Counted from the first letter of the stretch, positions 49,139 through 60,745 are shown. The stretch: 64,000 bases of DNA from Nemophila menziesii (GCA_029959085.1 JARWIR010000008.1:8060001-8124000); one strand, 5' to 3'. Program-made: numbers and translations. Notes: generated by a model from the sequence alone, not told the origin.

Positions 49139-49559
49139 CTTTTTCTATGTTTTTTGTTAAACATCCAAAAAAAGTTTAGGGGTGTTTCCCCAAACTCCAT
49201 TACCATAAGCCCACTTTGTTTTGTAATCCTGGATTCACTGTGTAGGTTTGAGAGAGATCTTCTCCAAGACACTGCAAGCAAGCATTAATGTGAATCTCCC
49301 TATATCTAACACCTTTATGGAGTTTTTTATCAAGGTCCCTTATGACCTACTTGGAAAAACTAGAGAAAGCAGATAAGTTATTAGATATCCCGGTTGGAAG
49401 TCTCAATCGTATGATCCTAGTAAACACCCTGCTCAACATAGAACGAAGAGGATCCCTTCAACAATCTTTTGAGGAGCATCAAGTTTTTTTACTTTGAAGA
49501 CAAAATACGTGGTTGGGAGTGATAGTTCTATCATGGTTCACAAGGTGATATCTGCCTGA

Positions 49560-49820
49560 ATTCTCGATCGATCCAGCAAAATCAAACAGCGATTTCTAAA
49601 GAGAAAAACCTGATTATCAAGGAGAAAATCGAGTGAATTTTCCTAGCCAAGATAATATGTAAATTTAGTTATCCTTACTAGGTAGTAAAAACCATGTTGG
49701 TACCAGAACCAAATAGTAATTGGTTTATGTGTATTAACTTTACAAATTTCAGTAAAACCTATTTGAATGGATGTATTCTGTTGCCCAGACTTGGCCATAT
49801 GGTCAATACACATCATCTAC
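49560..49820 (+). pseudogene. Ty3-type reverse transcriptase scrap
   Basis: One frame reads MLVPEPNSNWFMCINFTNFS followed by ...LLPRL, a degraded form of the plant Ty3 RT stretch with K-x-NGKWRMC-x-DFTDLNK...PLPRID. Upstream words near 49590 fit the region just before it. No other pol domain is nearby. Confidence 0.65.
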
Positions 49821-49840
49821 GAATTCTATACTTTTATAAA

Positions 49841-51690
49841 AACTTTTAAAGAAACAATAAGATTAAGAAAAAGGCAAAGGCCTAACCATATTAAATATAG
49901 AACTTCTTAATTCAAGAGGTAAGCATAGTAAACTCATTGACCTCGCAATATTCATGAATTCAACTCTCAAACCAATTTGATGCGAAACCGGCATTGCTGA
50001 AACCTAACATACCAAGATAAGCACTTGAATTGAAATTTGACATGAATTGAAAAGAAGGAAAATTAAAGGGATCAAAAAAGAAAATTTTAAGAGAAGGAAG
50101 ACAAAGAAGACTTTGAAAAGAGGAAGAAAAGTTAAGTAAAATAAAAAAGAATTAAATGTAAAAAAGAAATCATCTTTAGAGAAGAGCAAAGATTAAAGTT
50201 TAGAATTTTTTTTTGGACAACCGGAAAGATAAAGGTAACTGTTGAAAAGTTAGCCTATTCCTAGGCGAGTAAAAAGAAAAGTAATTTGAAGCTGCTGATC
50301 AATCATTGTTGTCTGCTGTTTAGTCTTCTGTGTGGCTCTGTCCGCCATTCTATTCAGTCATCTCTAAATATGCTTAACAAAAATATGTTGTCATGTTTTT
50401 TAGCATATGCAATGATCCTTTTGACATATGATCTGACTTTTTACTATGCTATTAACAGTTAATTAATATTTTTAATTAAATCAAAGTTATTGGATAAAGT
50501 TTAGAAATTTAAAAAACTTAATTTTATAAAGAGAGATTTTTTCAAGAAAGGATATTTTTTCAAGAAAGGATATTTTTTCAAGAAAGGATTTTTTTAGAGA
50601 AACCCAAAAAAATCTATTCTGTAACCTTTTTTCTTTTTTTTGGTCCAATTTTTCTGTAACCTTGACATGTCACTAGGTTGTGTGTGACCTGCACTAGATC
50701 TCCCATTCCAAAATATGGTTAATTACTGACATCATTGCAGCAAAATGTTGATAATAATGGGGGAAGCTCTTCAGTACATTCCGTGTAGGTACGCGGAAAG
50801 GAGATGAAGACAAGTGGCCGTGGATCGATGAGGTGGCGAAATCTCGGCCACCAAAATTATATTATTATTTAATTAGTTTGCCAAATGACCGAAAAACCCC
50901 CCTGCAAGTAATCATTACGTATTGTCACGTCAATGAACAGTTGTTTTTTTTTTTTTTATTCGATGAATAGTAAATATATTATTATTTAATGTAAAAATAT
51001 TATTATTTTATTAATGTTTTTGTTCCGACATTGTTCTGTAATGTCGGCTGCTGTGTAAATTTTTGTTCCAAAAATACGGCATGGCTTAATTTTTGTTCCA
51101 AAAAGAAGTACACGTGTCAACCTGTTATTAAATTGGAATATTTTATTACGTCGCATCGAAGCAAGTGGATTGGTATTTTTGAATTAATTTTCGTAGTGTA
51201 TTTTTTCGTTCCAAGATAGGTAGATGTAGTGTAATTTTTCGTTCCTTTGCTCTTTATTTTTTTTGTTTGTCGTTTAGTGAAGATGTTTTTTTAGGATTTA
51301 CGTAATTAGTTTCCGATCGGGTCGGATTAAACCTTTGCTTAGGTTCGTTTTTTTCTTAGGATCTAGTTGTTTTTTATTTACAATTTAAATTTGCATATAT
51401 TGGATTTGTTGTTGTCTTTTTTTTTTTTTAATTTTTTTTAGGTATTATGTGTATTAAATATGAAGGGATATTTATGTATTATGTTAATTGTCTAATTAAA
51501 AAATGTATATTTGTAGTGGTGTGATGTTGTTGTAATTTGTCTTACTTTTCTAGGTAGTAGATATAGTACGGCTGACGGGATGTTGACGGGACGGGTGATT
51601 GTGATTTGGTAGGTAGATTATGTGGTGGATATAGAGTGACCTTTCAACCACCGAAGAGGTGTTTTAGTGAGTGAAGGATGTATAATTTGC
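49841..51690. other. Gene-poor spacer before the FAR1-like gene
   Basis: No conserved coding region. It includes three 19-bp repeats (TTTTTTCAAGAAAGGATAT-type) near 50537-50592 and several TTTTTGTTCCAAAA-like words at 51050-51105 and 51185-51245. The 51560-51690 part is likely promoter. Confidence 0.5.
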
Positions 51691-51691
51691 C

Positions 51692-51699
51692 TATAAAAG
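51692..51699 (+). promoter_or_regulatory. TATA box of the FAR1-like gene
   Basis: TATAAAAG in the context GCCTATAAAAGGAAG, about 120 bases before the proposed ATG. It fits transcription starting near 51725. Confidence 0.55.
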
Positions 51700-51810
51700 G
51701 AAGAGTGGTGAGGGGTTAGGGAAAACCATCCAAAGTTGTATCATATTACTTGAAGTTGCGAGATTATCATAGTGTATGAGTTTTTAACCGGTTGAGAAAC
51801 TGCAAGAGGA

Positions 51811-54579
51811 ATGTCTTTAAACGGTTAGTGGTTGCATTTAATCTATTATTTTTTAGGGTTGGAGTATCGTATTTATTATATTATAGTTTTTGTGCTTTTA
51901 ATATTTTAAATTAATAGTAGATCGATAATATTTACCCTTTATATATTGTTTATAGAATACTATGTAGGTAAAAATTGTTAAATTTTTATCTTGGCGTATA
52001 AAATTTATATATTGTTGATAATTTTTTCCCTTTATTAAAAATTATTTCAAACATCGGCAATACTTGTTGTAAAAGTTAACGTAGTCGTTATGTACATTGG
52101 AAAATCAACATAATGTAGGTGTTTTAAGTAAGTCCTTAATTTTTTTCCCATCCTAGACATTAAGTAATAGTTTTTTCCGTTTAGTTTACGAAAGAGTTAG
52201 ATTTATGTAGTCAATATTAATAATACTATCATAAACGTATCTACGGATGTATTTGATTCGGTGGTCTTCTATGTTACTTTTTTTAATGTAAGGAGATATC
52301 TAATTACACGGATTTGCTATATTTTCGAATTTCATATTCTAACATGCAAACCCTAGTACTTGCGTCCTAATCCTGTGCTAGTTGTAGGCCTTGTAGGTAG
52401 CAGTTCCGTAAACGTTGTTGCACAACCGATTGGTGAGGACATGGTAACATCTCTGACCCATGAAGATGTGATGAGGATGCGGTTCAATAACGAGGAAGAA
52501 GCTTACGTGTTCTATAACAATTACGCTCGTTCAATCGGGTTTAGTGTTCGGAAGGATCGGTTGGATAGGGCGGCGGGCAAGGGTAGCCAAGTCGTTGGTA
52601 GGCTGTTCCTTTGTTCGTGTGCTGGCTTTCGTCTAAAAGAGTATGTCGATATGAAAGAAAGAGTTCGAGGTCACAGGGTCGAGACAAGGTGTGGTTGTAA
52701 GGCTCGTCTACAGATAAAATACGAGAAATCATTTGGATGCTTCGTTGTGATTCGATTTGTGTATGAGCACAATCACGATTTATCTCCATCAGCTAGCTGC
52801 CACCACCTGCGGTCCCACAGGCGCATTGACGAAGGCCATCTCGATCAAGCGAAATCGTTGAGAGCTTCGGGTGTTCCTACGACTAAGATAATGGACGTGT
52901 TAGTTAGGGAGGCCGGGTCATATCAAAACGTGGGTTTCTTGAGGAAAGACCTCTACAACGCTCTAGGTAGGATTAGGTCGGACGAGGTTACCGCTGGGGA
53001 TGTTAACGCGACACTGGCCTACATGGATGCACGTTGTGAGACAGATCCGTTGTTTTTTTTTAAATACACGTTAGACGGAGAGAAACGTTTGGAAAGGATG
53101 TTCTTTTGCGATGGGAGGTCGAGGAGAGAGTTCGCACTATTCGGAGACGTCCTCGTTTTTTACGCCACCTACAAGACCAACGCCTACCGTTTCCCGGTCG
53201 TTGTGTTGGCGGGGGTCAACAACCACCGTAAGACATGTATATTCGGTATCGCGTTGCTTAAGTACGAGACAACGGAATCGTACGTTTGGGTCCTAGAGAC
53301 ACTGACTGAGTCAATGCACGGGAAGAAACCGATTTCCGTTGTAACGGACGGCGATAGGTCAATGTCCGCGGCAATCGAACTAGTTTACCCCCGCGTAGGC
53401 CACCGCTTATGTTCCTGGCATCTGACTCGCAACGCCGTTACAAACGTTAAAGTGGAGGGATTTGGTAGTATCTTCAAGAAGCTCATGCGGCTTCCAGTTA
53501 CGATTGATTTGTTTGAAGAAGCCTGGTGGCAGATGGTTACTGAGAACGGTCTACTAGATGACAAATGGGTACGTGAGACTTACGCGAAGCGTTCCATGTG
53601 GGCTGAGGCATATTTACGGGGTACTTTTTTTGGTTTTGTCAAGTCAACGCAGCGCTGTGAAGGTATGAACGCTTACATTAACAGGTTCTTAAACAAGCAG
53701 CTCAGGTTTATAGAATTTGTAAAACTGTTTCTGAACGGGATGGTCACTATTAGGGAAAACACCACCAAAGAAGAATACCTCACGAACCAAACTACTCCCG
53801 TGCCCACGACTTTGTTGCATGAGATCGAAGTTAAAGCCACTAAGCAATTCACCCGGGCTCTTTTTTTAAAGGTTAAAAAGGAAATTGTCAACCAAGGAGA
53901 CCTATCTCATTCAACAGCGTCACAGATATACGGAAGTCGCACCTTTGTTGTCACGTCGTACCAAAACCCCAGGCTTGTCAGGAAAGTTTGTATCTCCTCT
54001 GACGGGTGTACTCTTAGGTTGGGTTGCAATTGCCTACTGTTTGAGTCACATGGAATACCATGCAGACATATGTTCTACGTGATGAAGATCGAGCGGATTA
54101 GACAGATCCCAGATAGTTGTGTTATGTTCAGATGGACCCCTAACAGCAGCCTTACAGTAAGAGACAAGTGCTTAGCCGATTTCAGACCATCAGATATAGA
54201 GTTAGGCAGGTTGGGTTACCTAAATGCAAAGTGGATGGACGTGCGGTACCACGCGGCCCGGAGCGATAGGGGTTACAACGATACACTAGAAGCGTTCACA
54301 AACTTGGTCGCTAGGACAAGTAACTTTCCAAACACAGATGGTACGAATTTCGAGATTCCACCTGCTCCAATTCATAACCTCGCTAATGACCCGCTCGTTG
54401 CAAGACCCAAAGGAACAACCACTGCCCAGCCTCGTCGGTGTAGTCGATGTAGACTACCAGGACACCAAAAGAATAACTGCCCGGTCAAACGATCCAGGTT
54501 GCAGGATGAGGCTTCCGAGGCCGATATATCTCATTCCGATGTTGTACCAGAAATGTCCCCCCATTTCCAGTTTTATTAA
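51811..54579 (+). CDS. FAR1-related (MULE-derived) protein, intact, first catalytic Asp replaced by Tyr
   Basis: Proposed model: exon 1 51811-51823 (ATGTCTTTAAACG), intron 51824-52381, exon 2 52382-54579, 736 residues. The long frame has no ATG before 52441, and this splice gives an in-frame Met; starting at 52441 gives 712 residues. Domains (736 numbering): FAR1 DNA-binding region about 40-138 (paired Cys then EHNHDL), MULE transposase DDE domain about 225-440, SWIM finger 553-567 (C-x-C...C-x-H), CCHC knuckle 691-704 (CSRCRLPGHQKNNC). In the DDE domain the usual FDTTY reads FYATY (Tyr 265), while the second Asp (VTDGDRS) and the Glu (RCEGMN) remain. FAR1/FHY3/FRS proteins are transcription factors domesticated from MULEs. 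The missing Asp argues against active transposase; it may be an FRS factor or a recent pseudo-active MULE. GC content is clearly higher than in the surroundings. Confidence 0.85.
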
Positions 54580-54604
54580 TGTAGTGTAACTGATGCTGTT
54601 TTTG

Positions 54605-54705
54605 TTTTTTGTATTCCCTATTATGTAATGTAACCTTGCTCCATTAGGTATTACTATCCCTATTATGTAATGTAATCTCGCTCCATTTTGTGTTTTATTT
54701 TTGTT
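54605..54705. repeat. Pair of about 40-bp direct repeats after the FAR1-like gene
   Basis: CCCTATTATGTAATGTAA followed by CTCGCTCCATT-like sequence occurs at about 54616 and 54658. It lies in the presumed 3' untranslated region. Confidence 0.8.
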
Positions 54706-54714
54706 TTTTTCCTA

Positions 54715-56920
54715 AGAACTAGTGATTCTACCATGTACGAGTCCAAAACAAGCGAAAGTTGACATCCGGTCAAAGTTAGTTGACTAGAGGTCAAATATCA
54801 CTCTTTCTTGCTAAAAACTAGTGATTCTACCATGAAAGAGTCTAAAACTATTGAAATTTGATTTCCGGTCAAAGTAAGTTGACTACTGGTCAAAACTCTC
54901 TCTTTCTTGCTAAAAACTAGTGATTCTACCATGAAAGAGTCTAAAACTAGCGAAAGTTGATTTCCGGTCAAAGTAAGTTGACTAGTGGTCAAAACTCACT
55001 CTTTCTTGCTAAAAACTAGTGATTCTACCATGAAAGAGTCTAAAACTAGCGAAAGTTGATTTCCGGTCAAAGTAAGTTGACTACTGGTCAAAACTCACTA
55101 TTTCTTGCTAAAAACTAGTGATTCTACCATGAAGGAGTCTAAAACTAGCGAAAGTTGATTTCCGGTCAAAGTAAGTTGACTATTGGTCAAAACGCACTCT
55201 TTCTTGCTAAAAACTAGTGATTCTACCAAGAAAGAGTCTAAAACTAGCGAAAGTTGATTTCCGGTCAAAATAAGTTGACTAGTGGTCAAAACTCACTCTT
55301 TCTTGCTAAAAACTAGTGATTCTACCATGAAAGAGTCTAAAACTAGCGAAAGTTGATTTCCGGTCAAAGTAAGTTGACTATTGGTCAAAACTCACTCTTT
55401 CTTTGTAAAAACTAGTGATTCTACCAAGAAAGAGTCTAAAACTAGCGAAAGTTGATTTCCGGTCAAAATAAGTTGACTAGTGGTCAAAACTCACTCTTTC
55501 TTGCTAAAAACTAGTGATTCTACCATGAAAGAGTCTAAAACAAGCGAAAGTTGACATCCGGTCAAAGTTAGTTGACTATTGGTCAAATATCACTCTTTCT
55601 TGCTAAAAACTGGTGATTCTACCATGAAAGAGTCTAAAACTATTGAAATTTGATTTCCGGTCAAAGTAAGTTGACTAGTGGTCAAAACTCACTCTTTCTT
55701 GCTAAAAACTAGTGATTCTACCATGAAAGAGTCTAAAACTAGCGAAAGTTGATTTCCGGTCAAAGTAAGTTGACTAGTGGTCAAAACTCACTCTTTCTTG
55801 CTAAAAACTGGTGATTCTACCATGAAAGAGTCTAAAACTATTGAAATTTGATTTCCGGTCAAAGTAAGTTGACTACTGGTCAAAACTCACTCTTTCTTGC
55901 TAAAAACTAGTGATTCTACCATGAAAGAGTCTAAAACTAGCGAAAGTTGATTTCCGGTCAAAGTAAGTTGACTATTGGTCAAAACGCACTCTTTCTTTGT
56001 AAAAACTGGTGATTCTACCATGAAAGAGTCTAAAACTATTGAAATTTGATTTCCGGTCAAAGTAAGTTGACTACTGGTCAAAACTCACTATTTCTTGCTA
56101 AAAACTAGTGATTCTACCATGAAGGAGTCTAAAACTAGCGAAAGTTGATTTCCGGTCAAAGTAAGTTGACTATTGGTCAAAACGCACTCTTTCTTGCTAA
56201 AAACTAGTGATTCTACCAAGAAAGAGTCTAAAACTAGCGAAAGTTGATTTCCGGTCAAAATAAGTTGACTAGTGGTCAAAACTCACTCTTTCTTGCTAAA
56301 AACTAGTGATTCTACCATGAAAGAGTCTAAAACTAGCGAAAGTTGATTTCCGGTCAAAGTAAGTTGACTATTGGTCAAAACTCACTCTTTCTTTGTAAAA
56401 ACTGGTGATTCTACCATGAAAGAGTCTAAAACTATTGAAATTTGATTTCCGGTCAAAGTAAGTTGACTACTGGTCAAAACTCACTCTTTCTTGCTAAAAA
56501 CTAGTGATTCTACCATGAAAGAGTCTAAAACTAGCGAAAGCTGATTTCCGGTCAAAGTAAGTTGACTATTGGTCAAAACTCACTCTTTCTTTGTAAAAAC
56601 TGGTGATTCTACCATGAAAGAGTCTAAAACTATTGAAATTTGATTTCCGGTCAAAGTAAGTTGACTACTGGTCAAAACTCTCTCTTTCTTGCTAAAAACT
56701 AGTGATTCTACCATGAAAGAGTCTAAAACTAGCGAAAGTTGATTTCCGGTCAAAGTAAGTTGACTATTGGTCAAAACGCACTCTTTCTTGCTAAAAACTA
56801 GTGATTCTACCATGAAAGAGTCTAAAACTATTGAAATTTGATTTCCGGTCAAAGTAAGTTGACTACTGGTCAAAACTCACTCTTTCTTGCTAAAAACTGG
56901 TGATTCTACCATGAAAGAGA
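54715..56920. repeat. 99-bp satellite, 22 full units plus a partial unit
   Basis: GATTCTACC marks each unit. Its first and last occurrences (54724 and 56902) are 2178 bases apart, exactly 22 x 99, so no net indels have built up. Units contain a GGTCAA, a TTGACT and another GGTCAA word. Private variants (GAAGGAG, ACCAAGAAAGAG, CTTTGTAAAAAC) recur exactly 990 bases later (55098-55440 against 56088-56430), which shows a ten-unit higher-order duplication. It lies between the 3' ends of two convergent genes. Confidence 0.97.
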
Positions 56921-57109
56921 TACAAATGAAACTACACAATGCATTAGAAATATTATAAAACAAACGAAAGCAAAGCCGTGAGGGCCATATCAACCACTAC
57001 TTACAAACAAAGATATACGTTTACCTAAATAATAAATACCCAACTAGCCTAACACGAAAGATAATTCACCGTACTGTTACAAAACATAATAAATCTAGCT
57101 AAATGTTGT

Positions 57110-58291
57110 TCAAATAGTCGGTTGGTCAACTGAAATCAAACTTTCCTTGTACGGTTGAATGTGTTTGAAGTAGATTCTTAACCTGCCTATAATTCTTTGG
57201 TCAATATCACACGAGACTAGTTCTTCCTCGAATGGGTGGTCCTCGTTGTAGTGCGCACTCCCGCAAAGCAGCGCTCGGTCTCGCCAGTAGAATAGGCAAT
57301 GATTGTAACCTAACGGACCAACTCGGTATAGATGGGCCCACGAATCTTCCACACCGTAATCGGTCATCGACCAAACATCAATACACCACGCATGTGCTTC
57401 ATATAGTTGGTTGGTTACTCTCTCGAACAAGGCCAGGGAACCGTTCACCAACCCTAAATTGTTGCCGAAAACACCCCTAGGTAACTCCATTTCTCCGAAT
57501 TCATGTGTCGTGACATCACAAGTGACGATTGAGTATCTAGAAAGATGAATGTCAGTTGGTTCGGTTGGTTGAAACCTACCATTTCTCGGTCTAGCCGTCC
57601 AATGTAGGAATCCGTTGCATGGCACACCTGTACCGGTCAAGTGGGGGTAGTTGTAATCAAGCCTTAACCATGATCCACTTGTAAAATTATAAACGCATGT
57701 AGTTAAATCCCGATCAATTTGTACAAACGCGAATATTTTGAACTCGTTCGTAACCGGTGAGCATCCCAGACCGATGGTTTGTACAGTAGCGAATCCGTTC
57801 CATCCTTTGAATCTTTTTGCCTTTCTAGTTAAGCCATCAGCTGCATCATTATTTGCCAAGTACTGTACTACGTCTGGAATCTTGTTGAATGTTCTAGTGG
57901 CGGGGTTGCACAAGAATATGTCTGTATAGATAAAAAAACCAAGTAGGCCATGAGTTGACCAAGACATGGAAGGGGGAAAATTAAAAATCCCTGGCCGTAC
58001 ATCTATGACTGAGTGTAACGATAGTGTTTCAGACCGTATAATTGATAATCGAGAAAATGGTGCTTGAAACATAGGGTGGGTAGCCAAAAAATAATCACGG
58101 TTGTTCCTATTAGCCTGGAAATGCATCCTTACAAAGTAATCGGTCTCTATCAACTGGCGCCACCTTTGACTAACACACTTCATTCGCATGAGTTGCATGA
58201 CCGTGTAGTTTAATAAAATAAGAACAAGAACATGGTCTGGTATATGAAGATCCATTGATTGCATGGTGGTGTTTGAAGGATAACTTTTCAA
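57110..58291 (-). CDS. F-box protein (F-box-associated type), single exon
   Basis: An intact 393-residue frame. The F-box is at about residues 14-55 (HIPDHVLVLILLNYTVMQLMRMKCVSQ region, then WRQLIETDYFV). An FBA-type C-terminal domain follows, with LCNPATRTFNKIP near 130, GLGCSPVTNEFKI near 175, NGFLHW near 225 and CIDVWSMTDYGVEDSW near 310. F-box proteins recruit targets to SCF ubiquitin ligases through SKP1; the C-terminal half would bind the unknown target. Length and domain order are normal for the plant FBA family. A second in-frame ATG lies at codon 10. A TATA-like box about 60 bases upstream supports this start. Confidence 0.9.
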   Translation of the reverse strand: MKSYPSNTTMQSMDLHIPDHVLVLILLNYTVMQLMRMKCVSQRWRQLIETDYFVRMHFQANRNNRDYFLATHPMFQAPFSRLSIIRSETLSLHSVIDVRPGIFNFPPSMSWSTHGLLGFFIYTDIFLCNPATRTFNKIPDVVQYLANNDAADGLTRKAKRFKGWNGFATVQTIGLGCSPVTNEFKIFAFVQIDRDLTTCVYNFTSGSWLRLDYNYPHLTGTGVPCNGFLHWTARPRNGRFQPTEPTDIHLSRYSIVTCDVTTHEFGEMELPRGVFGNNLGLVNGSLALFERVTNQLYEAHAWCIDVWSMTDYGVEDSWAHLYRVGPLGYNHCLFYWRDRALLCGSAHYNEDHPFEEELVSCDIDQRIIGRLRIYFKHIQPYKESLISVDQPTI

Positions 58292-58349
58292 GCTTCAGAT
58301 GTTTAAAGAAGGGTATTATGTTTAATAAACACCGTGGGATAATAATGGC

Positions 58350-58357
58350 TTTTTATA
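58350..58357 (-). promoter_or_regulatory. TATA box of the F-box gene
   Basis: TATAAAAA on the minus strand, about 60 bases before the ATG at 58291. Confidence 0.5.
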
Positions 58358-58491
58358 GACATATTGTAACTAAATATGTAATGGGTAAGTTTATTTTGTA
58401 CGTGGGGAAGTTTTTTTTCAAAGTGGGAAAGATATTCGTGTTAATGTTGTATGGAGGAGTTATTTGTTGTGGTTTACTTTAATGTAATATT

Positions 58492-58930
58492 TTTTAAAAA
58501 ATAAATTCTTTATAAACCGTAGTATTATTGATATGAAGATATTGAATATTTTATAAAGTCTTGTGTATATTTATTTTTAAATGGAGAAGTTATTTGTTGG
58601 ATAATTGATTAAGATTTGTATACTAAGCAGTTGGTAAATAGTGGAATCGTGTGTTAGAATTTGGATATATTTTTTAATTGATTAGTTTATATTTTAAGAA
58701 TCTGGTTATATAGTAATCGTGGATAAAATTTGGATTAGATTTATTAGGGTTGATTTATTTAGGTGGATTTATCGGAATTACTTATCATAATTATTTTATC
58801 TCCTACGTTAATGAATTGTAGAGATTTCCTCAGCTTAACAATGTAGGCCACATTATAGATGTAGGTGGTGTAGGCTTATCTCGTCACACCTATGTGGAGC
58901 ATTTGTCAACACTACCTACACACGTTTTAG
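58492..58930. other. Intergenic region between divergent genes
   Basis: AT-rich. Near the right end there are TAGGTGGTGTAGG and ACACCTACG-like words. No gene seen. Confidence 0.5.
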
Positions 58931-58938
58931 GGTTTGAG

Positions 58939-58945
58939 TATAAAG
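58939..58945 (+). promoter_or_regulatory. TATA box of small gene 1
   Basis: TATAAAG, about 106 bases before the ATG at 59045. Confidence 0.5.
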
Positions 58946-59044
58946 CCACCCTATAGCCTATCTCTATCCCATCACAATAATTCATCCACCTCCATCTTCT
59001 TCTTCCTCCACAAAACATTCCTTGCGAATATCCTCACAAGAGTA

Positions 59045-59939
59045 ATGGGTGATGAAATTTTTGGGTACCCCATAACTCCATTTTTCCTTCAAGAAAGTGA
59101 CTCAATCAGCGCAGAGCAACAACACTCCTCCACCGACATGGATCCGCGTCAACCAACACTGGAGAACACCATCAGGGACGCGATGTTAAGGTTAACAAGA
59201 TCCTCTCGAGGTGAACGGCTTGTTGAGGGTGGAGACCAGGTATTAATATTACTTTTTGTAAAGGTTATTTGTCATACACACGTTTTTTTTTTTGATGAAA
59301 TTATGCTGTTTGAGTGGTAGGTGGTTAGGGTTACAAATTCCGTAAGCAACAGTTCTAATTCAATCTTGATATCTAATTAAGATACTTACCAAATAGAAAC
59401 TAAATACATTTTACAAACTAATTACTCATTTTCGTGTAAACAGAAGATCTATGCTTCTACATTTAGTAGGGGTTTTGTTTGGTCTGAATTGTATATTTTG
59501 AAAATTAATATGAATGTCTAATTGTACAAATAGCAGATGCTTATATGTTTTAATACTTCTAATTATGTAACAAACTAATATATTGTGAATTTTTTTTTTG
59601 TAGAATAATCCAATTAACAACCCACCAAATCGTGGTTACACAAGAAGAAAAGAATTTTTCAGTTTGGTAGGGCAAAATTCAACACGAAGAAGCTCTCATA
59701 TACCAGGTCAGCCTCAGGTTACTACATCACCGTGTTCCCCTTGTCGCATCACGTTCCTTGAACGGCAAATTCTTGAACGTTTAAACATGATGATTCAAAG
59801 GAACCTTATGTTAGAGCGTAAGTACGAGGAATTATTCGAGCGTATTGGTATAGCGGAAGCAAAACTTATAGGCAGAGATCGTGATGGTGGTAGTGCCAGT
59901 TGTTTAGGAAAACGAATGAGGGAACTAGATTTCACTTGA
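59045..59939 (+). CDS. Small protein with C-terminal coiled coil, two exons (gene 1)
   Basis: Exon 1 59045-59239 (65 codons) ends CAG|GTATTA. Exon 2 59604-59939 starts after TTTTTTTGTAG| and keeps the frame, giving 176 residues. The N-terminal half is low in pattern (Gln/Ser/Thr), the middle is basic with Arg/Ser, and residues about 120-155 (FLERQILERLNMMIQRNLMLERKYEELFERIGIAEAKL region) have heptad spacing of Leu/Ile typical of a coiled coil. No known domain. It neighbours two other short coiled-coil genes. Function unknown. Confidence 0.65.
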
Positions 59940-60737
59940 AGGTCTACTATGCCAAACAAGTTTGCTAGTGTACTATTAATTGTTGATTGTGTGTTATGTG
60001 ATCACATCCTGGGATGCTAGGATGTTTAATAACTTTGTACGTGTTGTTGTGTAATGTGAAAATGTAATAACGAACCTCAAAGATTACTTGTAATCTAATG
60101 GTTTGATTTTGATTGGATAACATCAAATCTTATTTGACAACTTCATGCTTTAAATAGCTGGTTTTAAGGTTTTCATTTAACAGTAAATTTATTTTATGGT
60201 TGGAGCCAGTTAACATTTTTACTCAATCAATCCTGGGTAATTTGTGTTTATTTTCTTTACTAATTCGATGATCACTATATACAGATCATTAAAAAATATA
60301 AATGGTGTTTAGACAAATGTGATGTGGAAATAAGAATTTATTTATTCATGGTTAAGCATTTTCATTTTCAGGAATAGGACATTAGTGGACACAATTAATA
60401 TTGCACTTTAACCAAATATATAGACATTAGTAATTATAAACTGTCTTAGTTTTGAATATTAAAATGTATTAATAGCTCTTTTTTCAAAAAAAACTTATAG
60501 TCAAATTTTCAGGTTTCCAGGAAAAACTGTGGTAAAAACTTGATTCAACAAAAAAAAGAAAAAACCACCTAATAATTCCTTTAATATGATGCAATCGTTT
60601 ACTTCTTTCGTTTAACAATAAAAAAAGAAATCCTTCCCAAGACATAAACTTATGCTACGAAATTAATCAAGTACTACCATCTCAAATACGGGCCCAAGAC
60701 TGTGATCACGCATCACGCTTTACCATGTCAAAAAAAG
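59940..60737. other. Intergenic, nothing recognised
   Basis: AT-rich sequence, probably the 3' end of gene 1 followed by the promoter of gene 2. Confidence 0.5.
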
Positions 60738-60738
60738 C

Positions 60739-60745
60739 TATAAAA
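60739..60745 (+). promoter_or_regulatory. TATA box of small gene 2
   Basis: TATAAAA in GCTATAAAACCC, 81 bases before the ATG at 60820. Confidence 0.55.

Larger units (their letters stand above)
45552..49240 (+). mobile_element. Decayed TTF/DUF4371-type hAT transposon (3.7 kb)
   Basis: The left end GTGGAGGATGTCTTTTAGGGC and right end GTAATCCTGGATTCACTG are degraded forms of the CAGTGGCGGAGCCAGGAT terminus. The 8-base flanks TGTAGGTC (45544-45551) and TGTAGGTT (49241-49248) share seven positions. It encloses a broken transposase gene of the matching class. Confidence 0.78.

Noticed and set aside
54798..56873. Repeated minus-strand frames of 60-97 codons across the 99-bp array
   Set aside because: 99 is divisible by three, so one frame stays open where the TGA of the usual unit is mutated. 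The peptides are just translated satellite with no start or context of their own.
54715..56920. CRISPR-like array appearance
   Set aside because: Units are contiguous 99-bp tandem copies without unique spacers, in a plant genome.
51000..58500. One large MULE carrying the FAR1-like and F-box genes
   Set aside because: I searched by eye for inverted termini and 9-bp duplications around both genes and found none; the satellite is direct, not inverted.
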